This document shows, piece by piece, positions 1 to 7,418 of a DNA stretch of 64,000 nucleotides. Where the stretch lies: the NCBI RefSeq assembly GCF_051781005.1, contig NZ_JBPWOA010000020.1, forward strand, positions 142,410 through 206,409, written 5' to 3'. The translations under genes were made by a program, and so were the position numbers. The stretch comes from Anabaena sp051781005. Lineage in GTDB: Bacteria; Cyanobacteriota; Cyanobacteriia; Cyanobacteriales; Nostocaceae. The notes below the pieces were generated by a model. It was not told the DNA's origin, did not search any database, and was given only the letters and a program-made list of their open reading frames with translations. Every line of letters starts with the position of its first letter. Position 1 is the stretch's first letter.

Positions 1-2
1 AT

Positions 3-233
3 AATCTAGCAATTGATTTATCATCAGAGAACTTTGACAGCATTATTACACTATTAGCACCTGATGGTTCAACAGTGTCAGAAAATGATGATGGACCAGA
101 TGGTACTAGCAATTCTCTCTTATTTGCTCGCATCAACGAAACAGGAACCTACATCGTTCGAGTCCGTTCTTTTGGGGAAACTGGAGTGGGTACATTTAAA
201 CTCAAGGTGACAAAACTGCAACCAGTTAAATAA
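3..233 (+). CDS. C-terminal end of a secreted protein with a pre-peptidase C-terminal (PPC) domain (5' partial)
   Basis: The reading frame is open from the left edge and ends at a TAA at 231-233, giving 76 visible residues. They resemble the second half of a bacterial PPC beta-sandwich: a run like FDSIITLLAPDGS, then an acidic loop (ENDDGPDGTSN), then ARINETGTYIVRV and a final strand ending TFKLKV. PPC domains usually sit at the C-terminus of exported proteases or surface proteins and are often removed after secretion. The catalytic part lies outside the window, so the parent enzyme cannot be named. No terminator is obvious in the 260 bases that follow. Confidence 0.7.
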   Translation, partial: NLAIDLSSENFDSIITLLAPDGSTVSENDDGPDGTSNSLLFARINETGTYIVRVRSFGETGVGTFKLKVTKLQPVK

Positions 234-492
234 AAAACGCTTCTAAATTCCCTTATTCCTTGGTAGTGAAGGAGATTAACTCTGTTTTAGATCAAATTAC
301 ATCTGACTACGTTTTGTGTAGTAGCTAACCAACTCAATCATAAAATTAAATAACATTCTATAATGGTAGTTAGTTGCATAAGTGTCTGATACTTTGCCTT
401 CTGTTTGAAAAGAATACTAGGTAAGCTACACCCTAATTTCTTAACAGCAGAATGTAGAGGCTTTGACAGATTAACTTACTGGGAGAAGATTC

Positions 493-600
493 ATGTCTAA
501 GGAAAAAAAAGGTAACAAAGAAGCTAAGAAGCCTAAAAAAGATCCCAAAGACAAAAAGGAGAAAAAAGATCCCAATAGATATGATGGTTTAACTAAATAA
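493..600 (+). CDS. Small lysine-rich protein, 35 residues
   Basis: The frame begins ATG TCT AAG GAA after a GGGAGAAG Shine-Dalgarno-like stretch (481-488) and encodes 35 residues, about half of them Lys or Glu. It starts MSKEKKGNKEAKKPKK and ends DPNRYDGLTK. There is no hydrophobic segment. A clear intrinsic terminator follows 15 bases after the stop, so this looks like a single-gene transcript. Similar short Lys-rich proteins are annotated as hypothetical in other cyanobacteria (from memory). The composition would suit nucleic-acid binding, but that is a guess. The strong RBS and the matched terminator are the main reasons to believe it is real. Confidence 0.6.
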   Translation: MSKEKKGNKEAKKPKKDPKDKKEKKDPNRYDGLTK

Positions 601-614
601 CTATAGCAAAAACT

Positions 615-648
615 AACTCTTGCATTGTCTAAACAAGCAGGAGTTTTT
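615..648 (+). terminator. Intrinsic terminator after the Lys-rich small gene
   Basis: A stem of aactcttgc (615-623) pairs with gcaggagtt (637-645), with one G-T pair, and runs into a T tract at 643-648. It lies just downstream of the stop at 600. Confidence 0.65.
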
Positions 649-898
649 GTTTGCTTTAGATATAGCAATCCTATCTGAGTTGAGAGAATGTTAAAAATAA
701 AAACCTGAAGGTAGGAATATTTTTGCCGTGCTGTACTAACGTAAGTTGCTAGTTAGGGAAATTGTCAGAAATGGCTTACGCCACGCTACGCTAACAGGAT
801 TTACAGGATTTAAGGATGGAACAGGATTAAGACTGAGATTTTATCACCAATTACCAATTACCAGCCTTAACTAGATGACTAGCAACTTGGGTTACTAG

Positions 899-1936
899 TT
901 AGTTATGCTCCTGCCTTTTCAGCAAGACCTGTGCTTTTTGCAAGCTGTTTTGAATCTCGGTGTTATTAGGATCTAATTTAAGTGCTTGCTGATATTTTAT
1001 GATGGCTTCTGCCAACTTGCCCTGCTGCTGTAAACTTTTACCCGTTTCAGTCAGATAATTAGAAAACTTAGGGTCACGTTGTATCGCATCACGATAGGCA
1101 ATGGCAGCTTCGTAAAGCTTACCTTGGCTCTCCAATATCTCCCCTAAGAATACGTAGGTGTAAGCGTCCGGATACAGTTCCAGGGATTTGCGATAGGCCG
1201 CTACAGCTTGATTAAAGTTCTTCTGTTTATTCAACGTACTACCTAAATTGGTATAATAAGTAAAATCACTCGGATTTATTTGTATACCTTTACGGTAGGC
1301 CACGACCGCTTCATCAAGTTTGTTTTGCTCATTTAAGGCATTACCCCAGTAAAAGTAAAGCTCAGAAAAGTTCGGCTTCAGTTGAATAGCCTTTTGATAA
1401 GCAGTAATTGCTTCATCTGATTTACCTTGAGCAAGTAAGGCATGACCTAAATTTGCATATGCCCAAACATCATGAGGGTCAAGTTCATTTGCCTTTTTAC
1501 AGGAAGCAATTGCCTCATCTAAATTTTGTAAACCCAATACATCACATAACTTTGTATATGCCAAAACTTTATGAGGGTCAAGTTTTATTGCCTTTCGGTA
1601 GAGAGCAATTACTTCATCAAGCTTTTTTTGCTCAACTTGCCCGGTGATACTATGATATGTATATAGAGCATTTGCCAAATGTTCATAAGCATCCGCATCA
1701 TTTGGATTGAGTTGAATTGCCTTGCGGTAAGCTTCCACTGCTTCTTTTAGCTTGTGCTGAGATTCCAAACTATGACCTAAGTTTTTATAGAAGGTTGCAT
1801 CCCTCTGTTCATGCTCAACAGTCTGAACGATTGCTTTTGTATTGCTAAGAGCTTTGTTGTAGGTAGATAGCAGACAGATAGTTGCAAGGGGCAACGCAAC
1901 TGAAACAGTGAATAGTTTGAGACGCTGTAGTTTCAT
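899..1936 (-). CDS. Exported tetratricopeptide repeat (TPR) protein
   Basis: The 345-residue protein starts with a basic n-region (MKLQRLKL) and a hydrophobic core of about residues 9-25, a likely Sec signal peptide. From about residue 45 to 340 it consists of eight to nine TPR units of 34 residues. Each shows the W/Y-LG..L...GK.DEAI.AY.KAI.L.P pattern; examples are AYANLGHALLAQGKSDEAITAY and the last unit ending KLDPNNTEIQ. TPR arrays are protein-interaction scaffolds; the partner is unknown. The gene is isolated, with cobS upstream on the same strand 133 bases away. No catalytic domain is present. Cell-envelope location is inferred from the signal peptide. Confidence 0.8.
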   Translation of the reverse strand: MKLQRLKLFTVSVALPLATICLLSTYNKALSNTKAIVQTVEHEQRDATFYKNLGHSLESQHKLKEAVEAYRKAIQLNPNDADAYEHLANALYTYHSITGQVEQKKLDEVIALYRKAIKLDPHKVLAYTKLCDVLGLQNLDEAIASCKKANELDPHDVWAYANLGHALLAQGKSDEAITAYQKAIQLKPNFSELYFYWGNALNEQNKLDEAVVAYRKGIQINPSDFTYYTNLGSTLNKQKNFNQAVAAYRKSLELYPDAYTYVFLGEILESQGKLYEAAIAYRDAIQRDPKFSNYLTETGKSLQQQGKLAEAIIKYQQALKLDPNNTEIQNSLQKAQVLLKRQEHN

Positions 1937-2069
1937 ATGGATTTTCTTGATTTACTTAATATTTTGTAATAAGACAATCATGGCATATATACAGAGAGAT
2001 TTTGGCAAAAAACATCCAAATAAGGATATTAATTATAGGGACAGAGCCTAAGCACAATACAGTTTAGTT

Positions 2070-2846
2070 TTACGCCAAAATGGTAATTACACACAAAAAT
2101 AAAGCTTCAGTCCATTCCACAACTGCACCATAAGTATCTCCTGTATGTCCACCTAATTTATGATTAAACCAAGCTGCTGTTGAAATAGAAATCGCAGTTC
2201 CAGCAATAATTATCCCAATAGCAAAAATCAAATTCTGAGGATTGATTAACCAAACGAAACCACTCAAACCCAGCAGCAAAAACCAACTTGGTAATAAATC
2301 TTTGTAAGAACGAATTGCTTGTTTATGAAATGCACCTTTACCTGTAGGTTTTAAATAAGGATAAAAAGCGATCGCAACTTGTTGTCCCCAGCGTCCCCAC
2401 CCACAAGCCGCAATCAACGCCAAACAACGGTTTTCTGACAAATCACTCAATGCTGTGGTTTTCAATAGCAAGATAGCGATCGCAGCCATCGCTCCAAATG
2501 CACCTGTGGCACTATCCACCATTACCTGCAAACGTCTTTCTGGATCAGTCACCGCTAAACCATCAGCAGTATCCATTGCTCCATCTAAATGTAGCCCACC
2601 CGTAATTCCTATCCAAAGTATTACTACCAAAGCGCTACGAGTTAATACAGGGATACCCAAATAATCAATTGTCCTATCCAATAAACCTAAAATTGTGCCA
2701 ATCATCAACCCAACAACAGGAGCAAAACAGGCTACCCGCTCAAATTCTAAGTTTTTGATATAGGGTAAAGGAATAGCGGTATAAAATATTATGGTTGCAA
2801 CAAACTGTAATAGTTGTCTTCTCCACCACTGCAATATTTGATTCAT
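2070..2846 (-). CDS. cobS: Adenosylcobinamide-GDP ribazoletransferase (cobalamin synthase)
   Basis: This 258-residue integral membrane protein belongs to the CobS/CobV family. The family joins adenosylcobinamide-GDP to alpha-ribazole (phosphate) in the last steps of B12 nucleotide-loop assembly. The diagnostic acidic motif GGLHLDGAMDTADG is present near residues 83-96, followed by the DSATGAFGAMA segment. Several hydrophobic helices fill the rest, as expected, and the length is typical of the family. No other cobalamin gene is visible nearby, so the gene stands alone. I saw no cobalamin riboswitch box upstream. The start is the first ATG, directly before the bulk of the conserved region. Confidence 0.93.
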   Translation of the reverse strand: MNQILQWWRRQLLQFVATIIFYTAIPLPYIKNLEFERVACFAPVVGLMIGTILGLLDRTIDYLGIPVLTRSALVVILWIGITGGLHLDGAMDTADGLAVTDPERRLQVMVDSATGAFGAMAAIAILLLKTTALSDLSENRCLALIAACGWGRWGQQVAIAFYPYLKPTGKGAFHKQAIRSYKDLLPSWFLLLGLSGFVWLINPQNLIFAIGIIIAGTAISISTAAWFNHKLGGHTGDTYGAVVEWTEALFLCVITILA

Positions 2847-3009
2847 CTAATTTAAAAGTATAATTACTAGCTAAATATATATTTACAACACAACACTTGT
2901 AGCAATATGTAGTAGATATTCAAGCTTGATTAGTAACTAGAGACTGATGCCAAAAAGTTTGTTATGCTAACGTCATTAGTAATCAAAAGTTCCAGTAACA
3001 GATAATATA

Positions 3010-3122
3010 AGCGCATTCAATGACGAAAAAACCCACAAAATTATCAGGGACGGTCTGCTTTTCGATTCTTTAATGGACGATCGCCCTACAAAATTGATAT
3101 TTTGGAAATGTAGGGTTTTTTT
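3010..3122 (+). ncRNA. Candidate short transcript (sRNA or leader) ending in an intrinsic terminator
   Basis: In the 347-base gap between cobS (leftward) and the gene at 3194 (rightward) there is a -10-like gataatat at 3001-3008. A perfect terminator stem follows, ccctaca (3084-3090) with tgtaggg (3109-3115), and a run of seven T at 3116-3122. No gene upstream on this strand needs that terminator. The roughly 110-base unit contains a 17-codon mini-ORF (3020-3073, starting MTKKPTK and ending CFSIL). It may be a small RNA, an attenuated leader for the gene at 3194, or a tiny protein gene. The rest of 2847-3193 shows nothing else I recognise. Confidence 0.3.
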
Positions 3123-3193
3123 CCAGTCCAAAAGCTAGGCAATTGACTTTTTAGCTGTGTTGTCACTCACCTTCCCTCAATAGCTATTTCTCT

Positions 3194-3646
3194 ATGAGTC
3201 ACCATCTACCCGACACTAGGATACCAGCACCGTGCATTGTTAATACTGGCATTATTGTCAATAAACTCGATATCAGACGATTACTGGCTGATTTAGGTCG
3301 AGTTCGCTACATCTACACCCAAGAAGACAAGCTACTCAGCGAAGGTGAGGGTGATGTGATGGAAGTATTTACAAGCCCACAAAGGTCTACCATAGTCGCC
3401 AACAAGGCACTATATCTGAACATTTATAGTTTTGACTACCTGGAACTCAAACAATCACCCCAACAAGAACCCTACTTTGATTTAATCCAAGAGGATATCT
3501 GTTTGCGTTTGATTCCCCTGTCCATACCTTTGCAAGAACGGTGCGATCGCCATTTTAACGTCGTCGCTATGGAAGCGATGATGGAGCAAGTACTATCAGC
3601 AAGATGGGATGCAGAAATTGACGATGACTGTTCCGATTGCTTTTAG
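3194..3646 (+). CDS. Conserved cyanobacterial protein of unknown function
   Basis: The 150-residue protein has no signal peptide or membrane helix. I do not recognise a domain with a known activity. It contains a mid-protein segment LNIYSFDYLELKQS and ends with an acidic, cysteine-containing tail (DAEIDDDCSDCF). It lies 142 bases upstream of tgt on the same strand, but the gap is filled by low-complexity repeat DNA, so a shared transcript is uncertain. The candidate terminator at 3084-3122 sits just ahead of it and could attenuate its transcription. Codon use (including a gcgatcgc site inside the frame at 3543) matches the neighbours. Confidence 0.65.
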   Translation: MSHHLPDTRIPAPCIVNTGIIVNKLDIRRLLADLGRVRYIYTQEDKLLSEGEGDVMEVFTSPQRSTIVANKALYLNIYSFDYLELKQSPQQEPYFDLIQEDICLRLIPLSIPLQERCDRHFNVVAMEAMMEQVLSARWDAEIDDDCSDCF

Positions 3647-3788
3647 TCTTAAAAATAATATACCCAATTAGGCAGTATATAATGCAGGGCTTGACCCCTA
3701 AATACTGGGTAATGGGGATTGGGTACTGGGTACTAGGAACTTAGGACTTAGGAAAAACTCTGACCCCATGACCAATTACTAATTACCA

Positions 3789-4943
3789 ATGACCAATTTT
3801 TCCTTTGAATGTCTAGCTAGTTGTAGTCAAACAAAAGCCAGAGCCGGAGTATTTTTTACCCCTCATGGTGCTGTAGAAACTCCCAGATTTATGCCTGTGG
3901 GTACACTAGCAAATGTGAAAACCATTACCCCTGCTCAACTCAAAGATACTGGGGCGCAGATGGTTTTATCAAATACCTATCATTTGCACCTCCAACCAGG
4001 AGAAGCAATTGTTGCCGGTGGTGGTGGGCTACATAAGTTTATGGGCTGGAATGGTCCCATGCTCACAGATTCTGGTGGGTTCCAGGTTTTTAGTTTGAGT
4101 GAAATGCGAAAGATTACAGAAGAAGGTGTAACTTTTCGCTCGCCCCGTGACGGTCAGATTATTAAATTAACGCCAGAACGCTCCATTGAAATTCAGAATA
4201 TTTTAGGGGCTGATGTGATCATGGCTTTTGATGAGTGTCCCCCTTATCCAGCCACTCGTGAAGAGGTAGAAGCAGCCACAGACCGGACTTATCGCTGGCT
4301 AGAACGCTGTATAGTTGCCCATCAACGCAGCGACCAAGCCTTGTTTCCCATCGTGCAGGGAGGGGTATATTTAGATTTACGCGCCCGTGCTGCCAATGCT
4401 TTGGCCGAGTTGGATATGCCAGGATATGCGATTGGTGGGGTGAGTGTGGGGGAACCGACGGAATTGATGGCGCAAATTGTCAAAACTACAGCGCCGTTGT
4501 TACCTGTTAATAAGCCCCGTTATTTGATGGGTGTGGGAACTTATCGAGAAATGGCGATTGCGATCGCTTCGGGGATAGATTTATTTGATTGCGTGATTCC
4601 CACCAGATGGGCGCGACATGGAACTGCGATCGTCTCCGGTGAACGTTGGAATTTAAAAAATGCTAAATTTCGTGAAGATTTTACGCCCTTAGATGAAACT
4701 TGCCCTTGTTATGCCTGTCAAAATTTCAGTCGTGCATACATATCTCATTTAGTGCGATCGCAGGAAATATTAGCCTACACATTGTTGAGTATTCACAACA
4801 TCACCGAACTAATTCGCTTTACCCAAAAGATTCGGGAATCAATTTTGAGCGATCGCTTCCTCACCGACTTTGGACACTGGCTTACAGAAGAAGGTGACAG
4901 GCAGGGAGCAGGGAGCAGGGAGCAGGGGGAGAGTTATCTATAA
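3789..4943 (+). CDS. tgt: tRNA-guanine(34) transglycosylase
   Basis: TGT exchanges guanine 34 for a queuine precursor in tRNAs with GUN anticodons. The 384-residue product shows the family landmarks: GTLANVKTITP near the N-terminus, LSNTYHLHLQPG, the catalytic region LTDSGGFQVFSL, DVIMAFDECPPYP, FPIVQGGVY and GGVSVGEP. The nucleophile Asp region is FDCVIPTRWARHGTA, and the zinc ligands are in CPCYACQNFSRAYISHL. The last 16 or so residues (GDRQGAGSREQGESYL) are not family sequence; they are encoded by a tandem repeat that has overrun the 3' end. The start ATG also emerges directly out of repeat DNA (caattaccaatgacc). Confidence 0.95.
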   Translation: MTNFSFECLASCSQTKARAGVFFTPHGAVETPRFMPVGTLANVKTITPAQLKDTGAQMVLSNTYHLHLQPGEAIVAGGGGLHKFMGWNGPMLTDSGGFQVFSLSEMRKITEEGVTFRSPRDGQIIKLTPERSIEIQNILGADVIMAFDECPPYPATREEVEAATDRTYRWLERCIVAHQRSDQALFPIVQGGVYLDLRARAANALAELDMPGYAIGGVSVGEPTELMAQIVKTTAPLLPVNKPRYLMGVGTYREMAIAIASGIDLFDCVIPTRWARHGTAIVSGERWNLKNAKFREDFTPLDETCPCYACQNFSRAYISHLVRSQEILAYTLLSIHNITELIRFTQKIRESILSDRFLTDFGHWLTEEGDRQGAGSREQGESYL

Positions 4944-4996
4944 TCTCTTACCAATTACCAATCACCAATTACCAATCACCAATCACCAATTACCAG
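4902..4996 (+). repeat. Short tandem repeats at the 3' end of tgt (GGGAGCA units, then ATTACCA/ATCACCA units)
   Basis: About four copies of gggagca run from 4904 to 4931 inside the tgt reading frame. After the stop, seven-base units of the ttaccaa/tcaccaa type continue to about 4996. These are short tandemly repeated repetitive sequences of the kind found throughout Nostocales genomes. Confidence 0.8.
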
Positions 4997-5064
4997 TCCC
5001 CAAACCATGTTAATATACATCTCAAATATGAAAGCTGTGTTGGATTAGTTGGATATAAACAAAC

Positions 5065-5202
5065 ATGGAAGCCGCACTGTTATTAGCAAAATTGCCTGAA
5101 GCCTACCAAATCTTCGACCCCTTGGTAGATGTTCTCCCAATCATTCCTGTTTTCTTTCTGTTGCTTGCTTTTGTTTGGCAAGCTGCCGTAGGTTTCAGGT
5201 AG
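5065..5202 (+). CDS. psbK: Photosystem II reaction center protein K
   Basis: The 45-residue product begins MEAALLLAKLPEAYQIFDP and continues LVDVLPIIPVFFLLLAFVWQAAVGFR. This matches PsbK: a short cleavable leader, then the mature KLPEAY start and one transmembrane helix. PsbK sits at the periphery of PSII near CP43 and helps bind pigments. The gene is monocistronic here: repeats separate it from tgt, and a strong intrinsic terminator follows 23 bases after the stop. It is too short to be found by length-limited gene callers. Confidence 0.96.
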   Translation: MEAALLLAKLPEAYQIFDPLVDVLPIIPVFFLLLAFVWQAAVGFR

Positions 5203-5224
5203 ATCAATGTATTGTTAACTCCGT

Positions 5225-5256
5225 GGACAGGAAACACACACCTGTCCTAATTTTTT
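5225..5256 (+). terminator. Intrinsic terminator after psbK
   Basis: A seven-base perfect stem, ggacagg (5225-5231) with cctgtcc (5241-5247), is followed by taattttttg. Confidence 0.8.
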
Positions 5257-5388
5257 GTGTAATCATCTTATTAAAAATTGATATTTATTAATATTTTGCA
5301 ATAAATAACCATAATTAAGTGGGATAATGTATCAAGCTTGGTCAAAACAAAGCCAATAGCCACATTTACACTCAGCGAGGAATTAGTT

Positions 5389-5685
5389 ATGGGAAATATT
5401 AAATTTGTTAAAGAGAATAAAGAAATAGTGACGGCAGATGGTGCAAATCTCCGACTCAAAGCAATGGAAAATAACATTGATATATATACTTTAATTGGCA
5501 AAATGACCAATTGCGGCGGTGCTGGTCAATGTGGTACTTGTATAGTCCAGGTAGTAGAAGGACTAGAAAATCTCTCACCACGCACTGATTTTGAAAACCG
5601 GAAATTTAAAAAAAAGCCTGATAACTACCGTCTAGCCTGTCAAACCCTAGTTAATGGCCCTGTTAGTGTCGTTACAAAACCTTAA
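5389..5685 (+). CDS. [2Fe-2S] ferredoxin-like protein
   Basis: The 98-residue protein carries four cluster cysteines, in NCGGAGQCGTC (C-x5-C-x2-C) and, 32 residues further on, LACQT. The C-x5-C-x2-C spacing is adrenodoxin-like rather than the C-x4-C-x2-C of plant-type PetF, so it is probably not the main photosynthetic ferredoxin. A linker rich in Lys and Arg (ENRKFKKKPDNYR) precedes the last cysteine. I chose the ATG at 5389 because GAGG lies about 9 bases upstream and MGNIKF starts the fold; an upstream in-frame start at 5338 would add 17 poorly placed residues. It lies between psbK and psbM, which suggests a photosynthesis-related electron-transfer role by context only. Confidence 0.85.
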   Translation: MGNIKFVKENKEIVTADGANLRLKAMENNIDIYTLIGKMTNCGGAGQCGTCIVQVVEGLENLSPRTDFENRKFKKKPDNYRLACQTLVNGPVSVVTKP

Positions 5686-5802
5686 CTTTTGGTTATGTAC
5701 TCATGATTAGTATTGGTAAGAGCAGAAAATTTGGAAAAACTCAGTCATAGATGATGCTATTCTAAAGTTGTTGACTGGAAATCAAAGAGAGGCTATCTTG
5801 CC

Positions 5803-5907
5803 ATGCAAGTTAATGACCTGGGGTTCGTAGCAAGCATTTTGTTCGTGCTAGTGCCTGCCGTTTTTTTAATTATGCTTTACATCCAAACTGCCAGCCGAGA
5901 AGGTTGA
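5803..5907 (+). CDS. psbM: Photosystem II reaction center protein M
   Basis: The 34-residue product starts MQVNDLGFVASILFVLVPAV and ends LIMLYIQTASREG. This is the classic PsbM sequence: one transmembrane helix, an N-terminal MQVN and the C-terminal QT-SRE. PsbM lies at the PSII dimer interface. An AAAGAGAGG purine stretch about 10 bases upstream serves as RBS. A terminator shared with the convergent usp gene follows. Confidence 0.97.
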   Translation: MQVNDLGFVASILFVLVPAVFLIMLYIQTASREG

Positions 5908-5935
5908 AAAAATAGTTAATACTTTAGCTATAAAA

Positions 5936-5972
5936 TAAAAACCCTTACACTCATTCAGTGCAGGGGTTTTCA
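5936..5972. terminator. Bidirectional hairpin between psbM and the universal stress gene
   Basis: An AAAACCC...TTACAC arm pairs with GTGCAG...GGGTTTT across a short loop. There are A residues on one side and T residues on the other, so it could terminate psbM on the plus strand and, further away, the leftward stress gene. Confidence 0.6.
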
Positions 5973-6072
5973 TTTATCAATCCCTCAAACCAAGATTTAC
6001 GAGGAAAGTGTTAATTGTTCCAAGCTTTGAAGCAACTGTATTTACACTCAAGACTCAGGACTCATTACTCAT

Positions 6073-6924
6073 TCAAGCAGTAGTCCGTGCTAACAATACT
6101 GGACAAGTCGCATTGACTCGAACGTAGTCAGACAAAGAAGCGCCAATCAGTCGGTCTAGATCAACAAAACTCTTAGCAATAGATGGACGACGATCTGGAG
6201 AACCTAATACTAACAAGTCTACATTCAGTTCTTCAGCTAAACGGCAAATTTCTTCACCAGGTTTGCCACTACTAGTAACACAACGAACTGCTACACCTTG
6301 TCTCTCTGCTTCTGCAACTGCAAGTCCTAAAACTGAATTCTTTTCTGGCTTGATATCAGTGATTCCTGATAATTTGCCACCCAAATCTGTATTAATATTA
6401 GCCAAAATTAACTGCCCACCTGTGACACCACGCAGCATGAACAGAGCTAAATTCAAACAACTTGTTGCTGCTTCAGATTTGTCTATAGCCACCATAGCAC
6501 GCTTGATTCTTTTGACATAAATGTCATCTTTAACCAGCAACATGGGACGAGAAGATAATTGGAAAACATACTGACTAACAGAATTCCCTAAAATTGATTG
6601 CAGCCGCTTGAGTCCCCGTGAACCCATGACAATCAAGTCAGCATCCACTTCTTCTGCTACTTGACAAACGACATCCTTAGGATCTCCTTGCCGCAAAATC
6701 GAAGAAACTTGGCTAGGATCTAAGTCCAGAGACTGAATCGCATTAGCCAGAATTTTACCACCTTCTTCCCATTTATCTGTCATTACAGCCGCAGTGCTTT
6801 GTGGGGATACAACGTGCAGAACCGTAACTTTTGCAGATTGGATTGAGGGCATTTCTTTCAATGTCTTCATCATTTCTTCTGCGTGTCCCAGTCCAGAGAC
6901 AGCCAGCAAAATTTTTTCTATCAT
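6073..6924 (-). CDS. Tandem universal stress protein (two Usp domains)
   Basis: Of 283 residues, roughly 1-135 and 140-283 are each a UspA-type alpha/beta domain. Domain one begins MIEKILLAVSGLGHAEEMM and ends with an ATP-loop-like VMGSRGLKRLQSILGNSVS followed by SRPMLLV. Domain two begins IKRAMVAIDKSEAATSCLNLA and ends LVLGSPDRRPSIAKSF..IGASLSDYV..NATCPVLLA. The second loop (GSPDRRPS) departs from the G-x2-G-x9-G(S/T) pattern, so domain two may not bind ATP. Such tandem proteins are soluble stress or nucleotide sensors. It is monocistronic, with a long leader region upstream. Confidence 0.88.
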   Translation of the reverse strand: MIEKILLAVSGLGHAEEMMKTLKEMPSIQSAKVTVLHVVSPQSTAAVMTDKWEEGGKILANAIQSLDLDPSQVSSILRQGDPKDVVCQVAEEVDADLIVMGSRGLKRLQSILGNSVSQYVFQLSSRPMLLVKDDIYVKRIKRAMVAIDKSEAATSCLNLALFMLRGVTGGQLILANINTDLGGKLSGITDIKPEKNSVLGLAVAEAERQGVAVRCVTSSGKPGEEICRLAEELNVDLLVLGSPDRRPSIAKSFVDLDRLIGASLSDYVRVNATCPVLLARTTA

Positions 6925-7418
6925 CTTCCGTAATTGTTCTTAAGGGTTCTTTGGGATTCGCTGCTAGTACTGAGCATCAGAACTGATGTTCTCCACTTTG
7001 CTCAACAACCTAGTCAGTAAATAGGCACAAATTAACTTTAGCTATTAGTCATTAGTGAGTACTACTAAAACTAACTAATGAGCAAGAAACTAATAAATCT
7101 TTAAGTTTCTTTGTGCTTAGTTACTTAAAATTGCAACTAGGCTTTCGATAGATTAAGCATACTCTTAATTTACCCTAACAAACTTTACGAAATATGATGA
7201 TAGTTATTATTTTTAATCTATATTCATCTTTTTTAATTAGAGATTAGTTAAGTAATACTAAAAAAAATTAACTGTGAAATGCAGACCGGAGGAAAAGTGA
7301 ACGGGGTAGGCAATTCCCACCCTGCTTGTATTTTTTTTGATATTGCAAGCCACCGGATTTATCCGTGGAATCAATAGAAAATCCAAAATCTAAAATCTAA
7401 AATCCAAAATTGTCTGAC
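6925..7418. other. 494-base intergenic region with an AATCCAAAATCT repeat
   Basis: This gap separates the stress gene from the giant surface-protein gene; both are leftward. I see no ORF with coding character. A hairpin-forming ccaccggat/atccgtgg lies near 7350-7368. A run of aatccaaaatctaaa units at 7377-7411, directly after the giant gene's stop, is the same repeat type seen between psaA and psaB. A weak gggtagg/cccaccc hairpin with T tract lies near 7305-7340 on the plus strand. Confidence 0.5.

Noticed and set aside
2847..3193. Cobalamin riboswitch near cobS
   Set aside because: No B12-box-like sequence was seen on the cobS strand; the only structured element is a plus-strand terminator.
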